Origin: Vibrio sp. HA2012
GTDB lineage: Bacteria > Pseudomonadota > Gammaproteobacteria > Enterobacterales > Vibrionaceae
Direction of reading: 5' to 3'
Assembly (NCBI RefSeq): GCF_002812955.1
Contig: NZ_PFXK01000001.1
Coordinates: forward strand, 558,001-622,000
DNA length: 64,000 nt
Shown: positions 18,432-26,384 of the stretch, piece after piece
Position numbering within the stretch: the first letter of the stretch is position 1
How the letters are laid out: every line of letters begins with the position of its first letter
The notes under the pieces: generated by a model
What the model saw: the letters and a program-made list of their open reading frames with translations, nothing else
What the model was told of the DNA's origin: nothing
Database searches by the model: none
Position numbers and translations under genes: made by a program

Positions 18432-19793
18432 CTACCTTAAATTTAACAAATCTGATTTTAAAAAGCCTAAATGACTCCTACTTGGAGTCACTAGTGCAAG
18501 GATAGATGGATCAATTTTTAGTTTCTTTCTTATTGCCTTGATAGCGAGAATATTCCATAGGCATTTAGATAGAATGAAAGAAATAGCAACTCCATTTACA
18601 CCCCATAGCATTACAAATAAAGGTAATAATGCTGAAGAAATTAATATACTTCCACCTTGATATCGTACGTGTTGCCAATGCATACCTCCTACTTGAAGCA
18701 ATAAAACAGTGGCTCCAGTCAAAGCGTTAACAAACATACCAATAGATAACAAACGCAATAATAATGAATAAGAAGAATAGCTAGGATCAAAAATAACTAA
18801 AATATCCTCTGACCAACCAAACAAAACAACTGTAGCAAATAACACAGGAATTGTTTGGAGCACGATTGCAACATTACACTTTCTCTGAAGCTTCTCAACA
18901 TCACCTAACGCAACTAGTTTCGATAATTGGGGCGAAACAACAAGAGTAACAGCCATCAAAAATACATTAATTAGTTCTACAGTCTTCAAAGAGGAAAAAA
19001 GTAAACCTATTTCAAATTCACTTAAAATACCACCTAGTATAATAGTGTATAAATAAGAATCCGAATTAGAAATTAAAGCTATTAATGTCAAACCTAAACT
19101 AACTTTGACCCAAGGGCGAGGATTGATAACGAATTTATTTCCATTGAAATTATGACGTATATATTTTTTTATCTGAAATAGATGAAACATCAAAATAAGG
19201 AACAAACTAGCAGACATAGCTATAATTCCTTGTATATGCCCTAAAGGTATCTCAGCTTTTGAATGTTCCAAATATAAAATAAAAACAAAAATAACTGCTG
19301 ATATTATACGCCAAATAAGGTCTCTAGTACCAATAGCTAACAATGTTTTATCCTGAACCCTCAGATAACCTACTGTAGTTTGAGAGAAAGAAAATAACGC
19401 AATAAACATAGAACCATAAAAAATGATCTTATAGTTAGAGGTTTTTATAATCATCAAACAAATGATAGAATAAATCATTACACCTATGAGAACGCCTGTG
19501 CTAGACATAACCATTGAGAATATATATGCGCTATACTCTCTGTTTTTATCAGATAATAATTTTGACTTTGGCACTTCCTTAATTATAAATGTTTGCTGCC
19601 CCAGATTACTAACTAATGCAATTAACATTAATATGCTAAAAATGTAGCTAAAATATCCGTACTCTACTGTCCCCATCATTTTTGCAAATAGAACAAATAA
19701 AAAGTAACCTGATATTCCAGCTAAAAGTTTTATGATAAAAGCGAATATAGATAACAATAAATCTGATTTTAAAGAAATACTAATTTTAGGCAT
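18432..19793 (-). CDS. wzx: Oligosaccharide flippase, Wzx-like
   Basis: A 453-residue inner-membrane protein with about twelve to fourteen hydrophobic helices. The N-terminus (IKLLAGISGYFLFVLFAKMMGTVEYGYF) has the pattern of polysaccharide-biosynthesis (PST) exporters of the MOP superfamily. It would flip the Und-PP-linked repeat unit to the periplasm for polymerisation by Wzy. The start overlaps the beta-propeller gene's end by 8 nt. It is strongly AT-rich. Confidence 0.87.
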   Translation of the reverse strand: MPKISISLKSDLLLSIFAFIIKLLAGISGYFLFVLFAKMMGTVEYGYFSYIFSILMLIALVSNLGQQTFIIKEVPKSKLLSDKNREYSAYIFSMVMSSTGVLIGVMIYSIICLMIIKTSNYKIIFYGSMFIALFSFSQTTVGYLRVQDKTLLAIGTRDLIWRIISAVIFVFILYLEHSKAEIPLGHIQGIIAMSASLFLILMFHLFQIKKYIRHNFNGNKFVINPRPWVKVSLGLTLIALISNSDSYLYTIILGGILSEFEIGLLFSSLKTVELINVFLMAVTLVVSPQLSKLVALGDVEKLQRKCNVAIVLQTIPVLFATVVLFGWSEDILVIFDPSYSSYSLLLRLLSIGMFVNALTGATVLLLQVGGMHWQHVRYQGGSILISSALLPLFVMLWGVNGVAISFILSKCLWNILAIKAIRKKLKIDPSILALVTPSRSHLGFLKSDLLNLR

Positions 19794-21111
19794 TATAAAC
19801 TTCTTCCTTAGTGTCTATAATAAATACCCCTCGATTTCTTCCATTAAGCGCATTTACTACTATAAAACGTCCTTGAGCATCCCATGCAGGATGTGGGTCA
19901 ATTCGCATAGCAACTGATCTCTTATTGTAATATGGTACTGTCTCTAATACACATACAGTACGTTCATCGTTCGGTGTTACAAAGCGGATGGGTATAGTAC
20001 GATTGTGATGTGCGACTCTTTCGCTTGGATAGCAATCAGTAACAAGAAAATCATGCTTGGGGTGAAAAGAAGGATGTCCAGAGCCAAAACTCTTTTCATT
20101 AAAGACTTCAATTTTCGAACCATCAGATTTAATTCTTGCAAATCTTAAAAACTTGGAATTTGAAAAGTATCTAAATCCTAACTTTCTACTAATTTTTTCA
20201 ATTAATTCAGTAACAACCCCAAACTTATGATAGTCATTATTAAACATCAGATTCATAATAATTTCTTCACCATTTGGATGCCAATTCGGATGATGACCTC
20301 CAACCCAACGATGAGCATCTACTACAACTTTTAGATTACTGCCATTTGCGTTCATCGAAAGCAAGTAGTTCTTCGTTTTTCTTTTACCATCCTCTAACCA
20401 CCGAATTAAAAATAGTATTTTATCACCTGATGGACTCCATTTCGTATGAAATCCATAAAATCCACCAGAATTTAAATCAATATCTGAAAAAGTACTTTTT
20501 AAACTTTTATATATATCACTAAATGATATCAATAATGATGATTTGTTTTCTTTTATATCAATAAGATATAAACCATCATCACTAACAGCACCTCTGTTTT
20601 TCTTTATTACTGTACCCGGCAATAAAATTCCGTAACCAGCTTGAACATTTGAAATACGATTTAAACATGGTGTTATAGCATAACCACCACATGGAGAAAC
20701 CATATATATGGTGTTTTTGAGTGCCATTTCATTAGCATTTAAAACATCAACCATTACCCCAAATGGTTCAAGTGTCTCAGTATCAATTCTATTAAAAAAT
20801 AGTTCATGATCTGTAGCTCCCCACTGCACTTGTGCTCCAAGTTGAGTATCCCAAGCCTGTGTCTCACTAATATATATCTCATTTCCTACAGATAAGTCAT
20901 AAACTACTACTTTGGCAACTTCACCAAATCTAGGTAGTGTATTTTCTCTAGAAAAACGACATAAAGCTATATACTTACCTGACGGACTAATTGGAGATGT
21001 ATCATAAAAACGATGAATACAAGAATCATCACTATTTGTAATTTTATAAACAGGAAATCTAGTTTCGAATTTTTTACATCTTTCAAATTCAGAAGATATC
21101 TCAAAAGTCAT
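19786..21111 (-). CDS. Beta-propeller (TolB/PD40-like) protein of unknown function in a polysaccharide locus
   Basis: 441 residues, no signal peptide or membrane segment, so probably cytoplasmic. Several TolB/WD40-like blades are visible: SPISPSGKYIALCRFSRE, AQVQWGATDHELFFNRID, TKWSPSGDKILFLIRWLE, HPNWHPNGEEIIMNLMF, GHPSFHPKHDFLVTDCYP and HPAWDAQGRFIVVNALNG, the repeated x-W/F-SPxGxxI pattern. This supports a six- or seven-bladed propeller. It overlaps wzy (4 nt) and wzx (8 nt), so it is co-translated with the export machinery. Oligogalacturonate-lyase-like enzymes have similar folds, but I see no decisive catalytic motif. Function not assigned. Confidence 0.75.
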   Translation of the reverse strand: MTFEISSEFERCKKFETRFPVYKITNSDDSCIHRFYDTSPISPSGKYIALCRFSRENTLPRFGEVAKVVVYDLSVGNEIYISETQAWDTQLGAQVQWGATDHELFFNRIDTETLEPFGVMVDVLNANEMALKNTIYMVSPCGGYAITPCLNRISNVQAGYGILLPGTVIKKNRGAVSDDGLYLIDIKENKSSLLISFSDIYKSLKSTFSDIDLNSGGFYGFHTKWSPSGDKILFLIRWLEDGKRKTKNYLLSMNANGSNLKVVVDAHRWVGGHHPNWHPNGEEIIMNLMFNNDYHKFGVVTELIEKISRKLGFRYFSNSKFLRFARIKSDGSKIEVFNEKSFGSGHPSFHPKHDFLVTDCYPSERVAHHNRTIPIRFVTPNDERTVCVLETVPYYNKRSVAMRIDPHPAWDAQGRFIVVNALNGRNRGVFIIDTKEEVYNA

Positions 21112-22364
21112 AATTTATAATCCGATGATAACTTGTTTTGTTTCATTTCATTTTTAGGCATAAAAGAAATCATAATCATTAATAAAATTGTTGGGAAATC
21201 GTTATATCTAGAAAAGACATATACGAATATCGATGATACAGAAATCAATAACACCAACAAGCAAAATATCATTGCACTATTATCTTCATTTTTAAGATAA
21301 TAATCATACCAAGATTTCATAGCAAATATGATAATTAAAATCAAATATATTGTATATATTATTCCACCATTTGCAAAGATTTGTATAATACTATTATGAA
21401 AATGTGGCACATTATAATTTTGAAATTCAACGTATGTTTCAGCAACATTTCCTGCTATATCTGTTCCTAAATATCCTAAATAACCCCAACCAAACCATAT
21501 TCGTTGCAAACCAGCTTCAATTCCCCAACTCCATAACAATGTACGACCAGTTAATGTAGGATCTCGACCTAACATAACTAAGACATCAGCACTAAACAAT
21601 TGAAATAAAAATATAGATAGGAAAATTGACAATGTAAGACAAATTATAAAAACATTGGGTTTAATACGATATCTTTTGCATAGTGAAAGTGTTAAAAGTA
21701 TAAAGCAACCAATTACTAACAATGACAGTCCTGTAGCTGACCCTGTCATTAAATTAAAAATTAAAAAAACAAAAGAATAAATATATTTTTTTCGCCCACC
21801 AAGAATTAACCACGAAATCAGAAAACCTATAGAAGAATATAAGCCCGCTGTTATTTTATGATTGAAGAACCCTCTCATCGGCTCTAAACCAAGCACATTT
21901 AATCGGCTATGAATATCAAAGTACTTTACTGATTCAACACCCAAAAAATATGCCATTAGCCCAAGAAAACTAAGCAAAAACAAACAGTTTACTATCAATC
22001 TTGGTACTTCTTTTAAGCTATATACTCTATATATTAAGTATACAACTACTGCATTAAGTACAAAACATGATGAATAAATCAATGTTTTCATTGTTAATTC
22101 AGACCAAAGAGTTGATACTAAGTGATATAACGGTATTGACAAAGATAGTAAAAACCATTTATTTATCCTTAGCTTAAGCGTAAATGCCATTACAATGCTA
22201 AGAACATACAGTAATAACCAACTAATCATGTATGTAGCGTTACTTCCTGTACTTACAGTAATGCTATCTTGAGGAACAAATAGTACCGCAGTCACTCCCA
22301 TAGAAGCAGAAAGGTATACATTTATTAATATTCTACATAAATAATAATGAGTTTGACTGTTCAT
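21108..22364 (-). CDS. wzy: Polysaccharide polymerase, Wzy / O-antigen ligase family
   Basis: A 418-residue polytopic membrane protein with about eleven hydrophobic segments and the large periplasmic loop near the C-terminus carrying WFGWGYLGYLGTDIAG and VPHFHNSIIQIFANGGIIY, the typical G-x-G ... H-N pattern. It is most likely the polymerase that joins repeat units flipped by the neighbouring Wzx. A second member of the fold lies at 12.8-14.2 kb, so the polymerase and ligase roles could be exchanged. The start overlaps the preceding transferase's stop (ATGA). Confidence 0.82.
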   Translation of the reverse strand: MNSQTHYYLCRILINVYLSASMGVTAVLFVPQDSITVSTGSNATYMISWLLLYVLSIVMAFTLKLRINKWFLLSLSIPLYHLVSTLWSELTMKTLIYSSCFVLNAVVVYLIYRVYSLKEVPRLIVNCLFLLSFLGLMAYFLGVESVKYFDIHSRLNVLGLEPMRGFFNHKITAGLYSSIGFLISWLILGGRKKYIYSFVFLIFNLMTGSATGLSLLVIGCFILLTLSLCKRYRIKPNVFIICLTLSIFLSIFLFQLFSADVLVMLGRDPTLTGRTLLWSWGIEAGLQRIWFGWGYLGYLGTDIAGNVAETYVEFQNYNVPHFHNSIIQIFANGGIIYTIYLILIIIFAMKSWYDYYLKNEDNSAMIFCLLVLLISVSSIFVYVFSRYNDFPTILLMIMISFMPKNEMKQNKLSSDYKL

Positions 22365-23074
22365 TTTTTTCTTTTCAAATTAGTTACATCTTTAAAAAAT
22401 AACACTACAAATTTTATGTAATCCACTGAATATCTTCTAATTAATTTTGGCTCATCCCATATTCGATAAAGAAATCTCAAATTAAATCGATTTACAAAAT
22501 CTGGATAATATTTATGTCCTTTGCTTGCTGTTTGATGAAGAAAGCCACCACATGTAAAGCCAGTACCCGACCACCCTTTTTTTCTTAGGCGAACCAAGAA
22601 TTTTTCCTGCCTTATAGCTCCCATTCCAGTTATAACAACATTGGGCATAAGTTGAATAAGCTCATTTAAATTTTCTTCAATCTCACTTTCATCTTCAAAA
22701 TATCCGTTTCTGATAAACGATATTTCTAATTCAGGATAAGTTTCTATTAAATATTCTTTAAATCTATTTATTGATTCACTATCACTGCCAACAATAGCTA
22801 CTGATTGATTATTACATTCTGCATTACTAAATACGATTGGAGCAGCAGATGAGTTATCAAAACTACAACGAGATATCTTAGCTATTCTAAACCACCTTAA
22901 AAAATGACATAACCATTGCCCATCAATAAATATATGATCAAATTCTGACAGTAATTCTTTTTCGTTTCTCATCAGTAAATAACTATATGGATTCAAGAAT
23001 GTATTAATTCCTTCGGGAGAGGTTAATTTTTTTTCATCTGATAACCTAGATTTCAAAATATCTAACATGTTCAT
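22361..23074 (-). CDS. WecG/TagA/CpsF-family glycosyltransferase
   Basis: 237 residues of the GT26 family: HIFIDGQWLCHFLRW near the start, the Rossmann-like VAIVGSDSESINRFKEYL, VVITGMGAIRQEKFL (family core G-x-G-x-x-x-Q-E) and GFLHQTASKGHKYYPDFV. WecG members transfer N-acetylmannosaminuronic acid and TagA members N-acetylmannosamine to the second sugar of an undecaprenyl-linked acceptor; the donor here is unknown. It is the first gene of the variable cassette after the ugd/IS debris. Confidence 0.85.
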   Translation of the reverse strand: MNMLDILKSRLSDEKKLTSPEGINTFLNPYSYLLMRNEKELLSEFDHIFIDGQWLCHFLRWFRIAKISRCSFDNSSAAPIVFSNAECNNQSVAIVGSDSESINRFKEYLIETYPELEISFIRNGYFEDESEIEENLNELIQLMPNVVITGMGAIRQEKFLVRLRKKGWSGTGFTCGGFLHQTASKGHKYYPDFVNRFNLRFLYRIWDEPKLIRRYSVDYIKFVVLFFKDVTNLKRKK

Positions 23075-23089
23075 TTTTCACTCAGCTAA

Positions 23090-23222
23090 TTAATCTTGTC
23101 CGAATAAATCACAGGTATAAATTTTATTCAATACATCTTCCAATTCTTCAACAACCCTGCTAGCAACGATGACACCTGAAGTCTCTTTAAACTCATCAAG
23201 ATTGTTAATTACTTTTGAATGA
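23090..23222 (-). pseudogene. C-terminal remnant of UDP-glucose 6-dehydrogenase (ugd)
   Basis: Only the last 40-odd codons survive: KVINNLDEFKETSGVIVASR, then VVEELEDVLNKIYTCDLFGQD and a stop at 23090. This is the characteristic Ugd ending (VYTRDLFG in close relatives). No start codon or upstream domain is present; the break is just before an IS5-family fragment. It shows that the ancestral locus carried a uronic-acid pathway gene at this place. Confidence 0.85.
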
Positions 23223-23267
23223 CGTTGTTGATCAAATCAGCTTGAAGATCAACGACGCCATATATGA

Positions 23268-23475
23268 CTAGCGATTAGCACCTAGTCCTATGACTTTGTT
23301 TATAGCTTTGACATTTGCCATGATTTCGCCCACTTGAGCGTTGTAACATCTCAGGCTCAGTTTACCGTTTGTCAGTCCTTTATATCTGGACATTGCAGTC
23401 TCAGATATTGAACGATAGCGATAACCAGACTCGGCTTTCCATTCCGCTATTGTCCCATTTTTCAGCGGCGATTAC
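23268..23475 (-). mobile_element. IS5-family (IS903-like) transposase C-terminal remnant
   Basis: An open frame without a start codon reads NGTIAEWKAESGYRYRS, ISETAMSRYKGLTNGKLSLR and CYNAQVGEIMANVKAINK up to a TAG at 23268. This is the conserved C-terminus of IS5-family DDE transposases (the E of the DDE triad region and the NAQVGE motif). Neither the N-terminal two thirds nor a terminal inverted repeat was found, so the element is a dead fragment adjoining the ugd tail. The downstream boundary toward wzc (23476-23489) is immediate. Confidence 0.85.
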
Positions 23476-23489
23476 TGATTAAGTAATCT

Positions 23490-25688
23490 TTAAGAACTCA
23501 GAGTGTCACCATAAGTCCCATACTCACCATAGCCATATTCACTCTGGGCAACTTTGGTATTTATCTGGTTAATAACTACGCCATCCAGTCCAATATCGTG
23601 GCTCATCAGTTTGGACATGGTTTTCTTAATAGCTTCTACCTTAGCACCGTTAGCTTTAACAACCAGAATCACCGCTTTGGTCAGACGGCTGATAATCAGT
23701 GAATCACTCACCGGCAGTGTTGGTGGTGTATCAATGATAATACGGTCAAAATGGTTATCCAGCTTATCCAGTAACTGCTTAAATTTATCAGAACTTAACA
23801 GTTCCTGCGGATTCGGCGTCAGCATACCGGCAGGCATAACCGTCAGGCCGGATTTTTTATCCTTAAACAGACAGTCCTGCAGCTCAGTGCCCATCAACAG
23901 ATGGTTAGTCAGACCCTGGTGATGACGTTTAAAACCAAACCGTTCTGACACAGCGGATTTACGCAGGTCACAGTCAATTAAAAGCACTTTTTCCACCTTG
24001 GCAAAAGACATCGCCAGGTTAATGGATACCGTAGTTTTACCTTCCGACGGAATCGATGAGGTAATCGCCACACGCTTACGCTGGCTATTCATATAAGAAA
24101 GCATCAGAGAGGTTCGCACCGAACGGATTGATTCACTGAAGCTGATATAATGAGAATCAAAGAATACGGAATTATCCAGCGGTGTTTTCTTAAACCGGCT
24201 GGCTTTTATCATGGGTATACCACCCAGCGGGATCAGGCCGAACTTATCTTCAAAGTTCTTCACCGATTCCACCGTATTACGCATGATATCGATAATCAAT
24301 GCCATCGCCACAGCCAGACCAAAGCTGGCAACAAAAGCCAGAGCAGTAATAATTTTTTTCCTAGGTGCACTAGGGATCTGTGGTACCATAGCTTCATCGG
24401 TAAAACGGGCATTGGCAGCCTGAAAATCACTGGTGGCCGTGGTTTCTTTCTGGCGGGTTAAAAAGACATTTAATACATTGGTATTCGTTTCGACTTCTCG
24501 TTTTAAAGCTTCATATTTACTCTTTTTAACGGTCAGTTTCTGGAAATCATATTTTTTCGCCTGCAGCTCCTGATCAATCAGTTGCTCCTGACGGGTAATA
24601 GTCTGCAGTTCTTTACCTATACCTTTAATCAGCTTGGAAACAATATCCTGTGACTGAGCTTCAACCGTCGCTAGTTTTGCATTGGCCTGTAACATCTTGT
24701 CATGCTTAGGACCATAACGCTTACTCAGTTCATTCACCTCTTTTAAGGCTTCAATTTCGGCTTTACGGATTTCAATAACCTGAGGGTGTTCAGAGATAGC
24801 CGGAATAGAAGCCAGTGTCGCGATATCGGCATCCTGAGAAGTTTTTAGCGCACTGTATGCCGATTCGGTTTCAATGCGGCGATCACGCACTTCTGCCAAA
24901 CGTTCTGTCAGGTTGGCAATTTCTGCACTGGCTAAGGCGTCGATGCCGCTGTCATCAATCAGTTTTTCTCTTTCTAGATATTCTGCCAGTGTATTTTCCG
25001 AGCTTTCCAGTTGTGATCTAAGTTCTGCCAGCCGGGTAGTAATCCAGTTAGAGGCATATTTTGTTGCCTGTAAGCGGGCATCCAGATTGGTTTCGATATA
25101 GGCATACCCCACCTCGTTGGCGACTTTCGCTGCCAATTTAGGATCTTCTGAAGTGAAGCTGATCTTAACCAGCTGTGTATTTCGGATTGGAGAAATAACC
25201 AGATTATCTTTAAATACTTCAAGTACTTTCTGACGAATTTCTTCCTGATTATTTCCTTCTTCTTCTGTGTTATTCATCAGACTTTGCACTAGCGGTTGCT
25301 GTTTTAGTTCATCGAACAGGGATTCACTTTCATCCAGTGCCGCGTTAAATTCCACCAGTTGATCCAGACCCAGTTTATCGATCACGTGCTCTGCGATCTG
25401 GTTAGATTTCAGAATCTCAAACTGAGTAAGATAATATTCTTTCTGTGATGAATCGATACCAACCACTTCTTCAATCGAAACCGCTTTTTTCTCGTGCGCT
25501 TCGATAAGCAAAGTGGCGGTTGCCGTATACTTAGGTGTGATCGAAAAAACGGTTAAAATGGTAATACCGGTAATCAGAATGCTGAATAATAAAATGGCAA
25601 AGAAACTTTTTTTAAATACCCGGAAGTAATGCCCAAGGTCAATCACTTCTTCAGCTACTGCTTTTTTTTCATCTAAAAACTGCTGCAT
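23490..25688 (-). CDS. wzc: Wzc-like polysaccharide co-polymerase / bacterial tyrosine kinase
   Basis: 732 residues. An N-terminal cytoplasmic tail and TM1 (about 30-50) precede the Wzz domain (PKYTATATLLIEAHEKK), a long periplasmic coiled-coil region, TM2 (about 440-465), and a cytoplasmic BY-kinase domain. The kinase has Walker A (SSIPSEGKTT, about 544-553), Walker A' (LLIDCDLRKS) and Walker B (IIIDTPP). The tail is a tyrosine cluster EYGYGEYGTYGD for autophosphorylation. It controls chain length and export with the Wza-like protein and would be the substrate of the Wzb phosphatase. AAGG 7 nt before the ATG supports the start; 34 nt separate it from the wza-like gene. Confidence 0.93.
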   Translation of the reverse strand: MQQFLDEKKAVAEEVIDLGHYFRVFKKSFFAILLFSILITGITILTVFSITPKYTATATLLIEAHEKKAVSIEEVVGIDSSQKEYYLTQFEILKSNQIAEHVIDKLGLDQLVEFNAALDESESLFDELKQQPLVQSLMNNTEEEGNNQEEIRQKVLEVFKDNLVISPIRNTQLVKISFTSEDPKLAAKVANEVGYAYIETNLDARLQATKYASNWITTRLAELRSQLESSENTLAEYLEREKLIDDSGIDALASAEIANLTERLAEVRDRRIETESAYSALKTSQDADIATLASIPAISEHPQVIEIRKAEIEALKEVNELSKRYGPKHDKMLQANAKLATVEAQSQDIVSKLIKGIGKELQTITRQEQLIDQELQAKKYDFQKLTVKKSKYEALKREVETNTNVLNVFLTRQKETTATSDFQAANARFTDEAMVPQIPSAPRKKIITALAFVASFGLAVAMALIIDIMRNTVESVKNFEDKFGLIPLGGIPMIKASRFKKTPLDNSVFFDSHYISFSESIRSVRTSLMLSYMNSQRKRVAITSSIPSEGKTTVSINLAMSFAKVEKVLLIDCDLRKSAVSERFGFKRHHQGLTNHLLMGTELQDCLFKDKKSGLTVMPAGMLTPNPQELLSSDKFKQLLDKLDNHFDRIIIDTPPTLPVSDSLIISRLTKAVILVVKANGAKVEAIKKTMSKLMSHDIGLDGVVINQINTKVAQSEYGYGEYGTYGDTLSS

Positions 25689-25722
25689 ATTAATACCTTA
25701 CACTTATAATTATTATTATGAA

Positions 25723-26307
25723 TTACCAAAAAGAACTGACAACATACACGGTATCACCCGGGTTCACCGTTTCAGCCAAATCAACCTCACCCTGATTTTC
25801 CAGCGCATCTTTAATCTGCTCTTCGGTCAGTCCATCAAACTGATTATTACGGGTCAGGTAAATGTCCTTTGTTTTTCTGTACTTGGAAATAAACCCACCC
25901 GCCAGAGCAATCGCCTTCTCAACCGTCAAACCTGGCTGATATTCATAAGCGCCGGGATTGTTAACGACACCATTAACATAGATATTGCGGTAACGAACAA
26001 TATTTACGGTTACTTTAGGCGACACCAGATAATCACCTTCCAGACCGTCGGTAATCAATTGCTGAATCTCTTTCAGCGTTTTATTTTCAATGTTCAGCTC
26101 GCCCAGATACGGAAAATCGAACTTACCACTACTGTCGATCAACAGCTCATCAACCGACATATCGACTTCACCATAAACGGTAATTCGGATCGTATCGCCT
26201 GCGGAAATGACGTAGTCCCGTTCGTTGACGGAGGCAAGCGCAGAATTGGCCGCCAGTGGAAATAGACAAAAAAATAACAATAATGTTTTTATTACAGCGT
26301 TATACAT
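25723..26307 (-). CDS. wza: Polysaccharide export protein, Wza-like (short form)
   Basis: 194 residues with a signal peptide (LLLFFCLFPLAANSALA), a Poly_export domain (YVISAGDTIRITVYGEVDMS) and one SLBB domain (IYVNGVVNNPGAYEYQPGLTVEKAIALAGG). Full-length Wza has about 380 residues, a second SLBB and a C-terminal amphipathic barrel helix, all absent here. There is also no convincing lipobox Cys at the cleavage site. Short members like this (for example VpsM-type proteins) occur in vibrio exopolysaccharide clusters and need another outer-membrane partner or assemble differently. The start has CAGGT 5 nt upstream. Confidence 0.9.
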   Translation of the reverse strand: MYNAVIKTLLLFFCLFPLAANSALASVNERDYVISAGDTIRITVYGEVDMSVDELLIDSSGKFDFPYLGELNIENKTLKEIQQLITDGLEGDYLVSPKVTVNIVRYRNIYVNGVVNNPGAYEYQPGLTVEKAIALAGGFISKYRKTKDIYLTRNNQFDGLTEEQIKDALENQGEVDLAETVNPGDTVYVVSSFW

Positions 26308-26331
26308 CGATTACCTGCTAATTAAACTTAC

Positions 26332-26353
26332 GCCGCCGAAGATCTCCGGCGGC
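26332..26353 (-). other. Intercistronic GC hairpin
   Basis: A perfect 7-bp stem GCCGCCG / CGGCGGC with an 8-nt loop lies between the first gene of the locus and wza. No T-run follows, so it is more likely an RNA-processing or pausing element than a full terminator. Confidence 0.5.
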
Positions 26354-26384
26354 TGTCTGCGTTGATGAAGTTGTTGCCAGTGGA

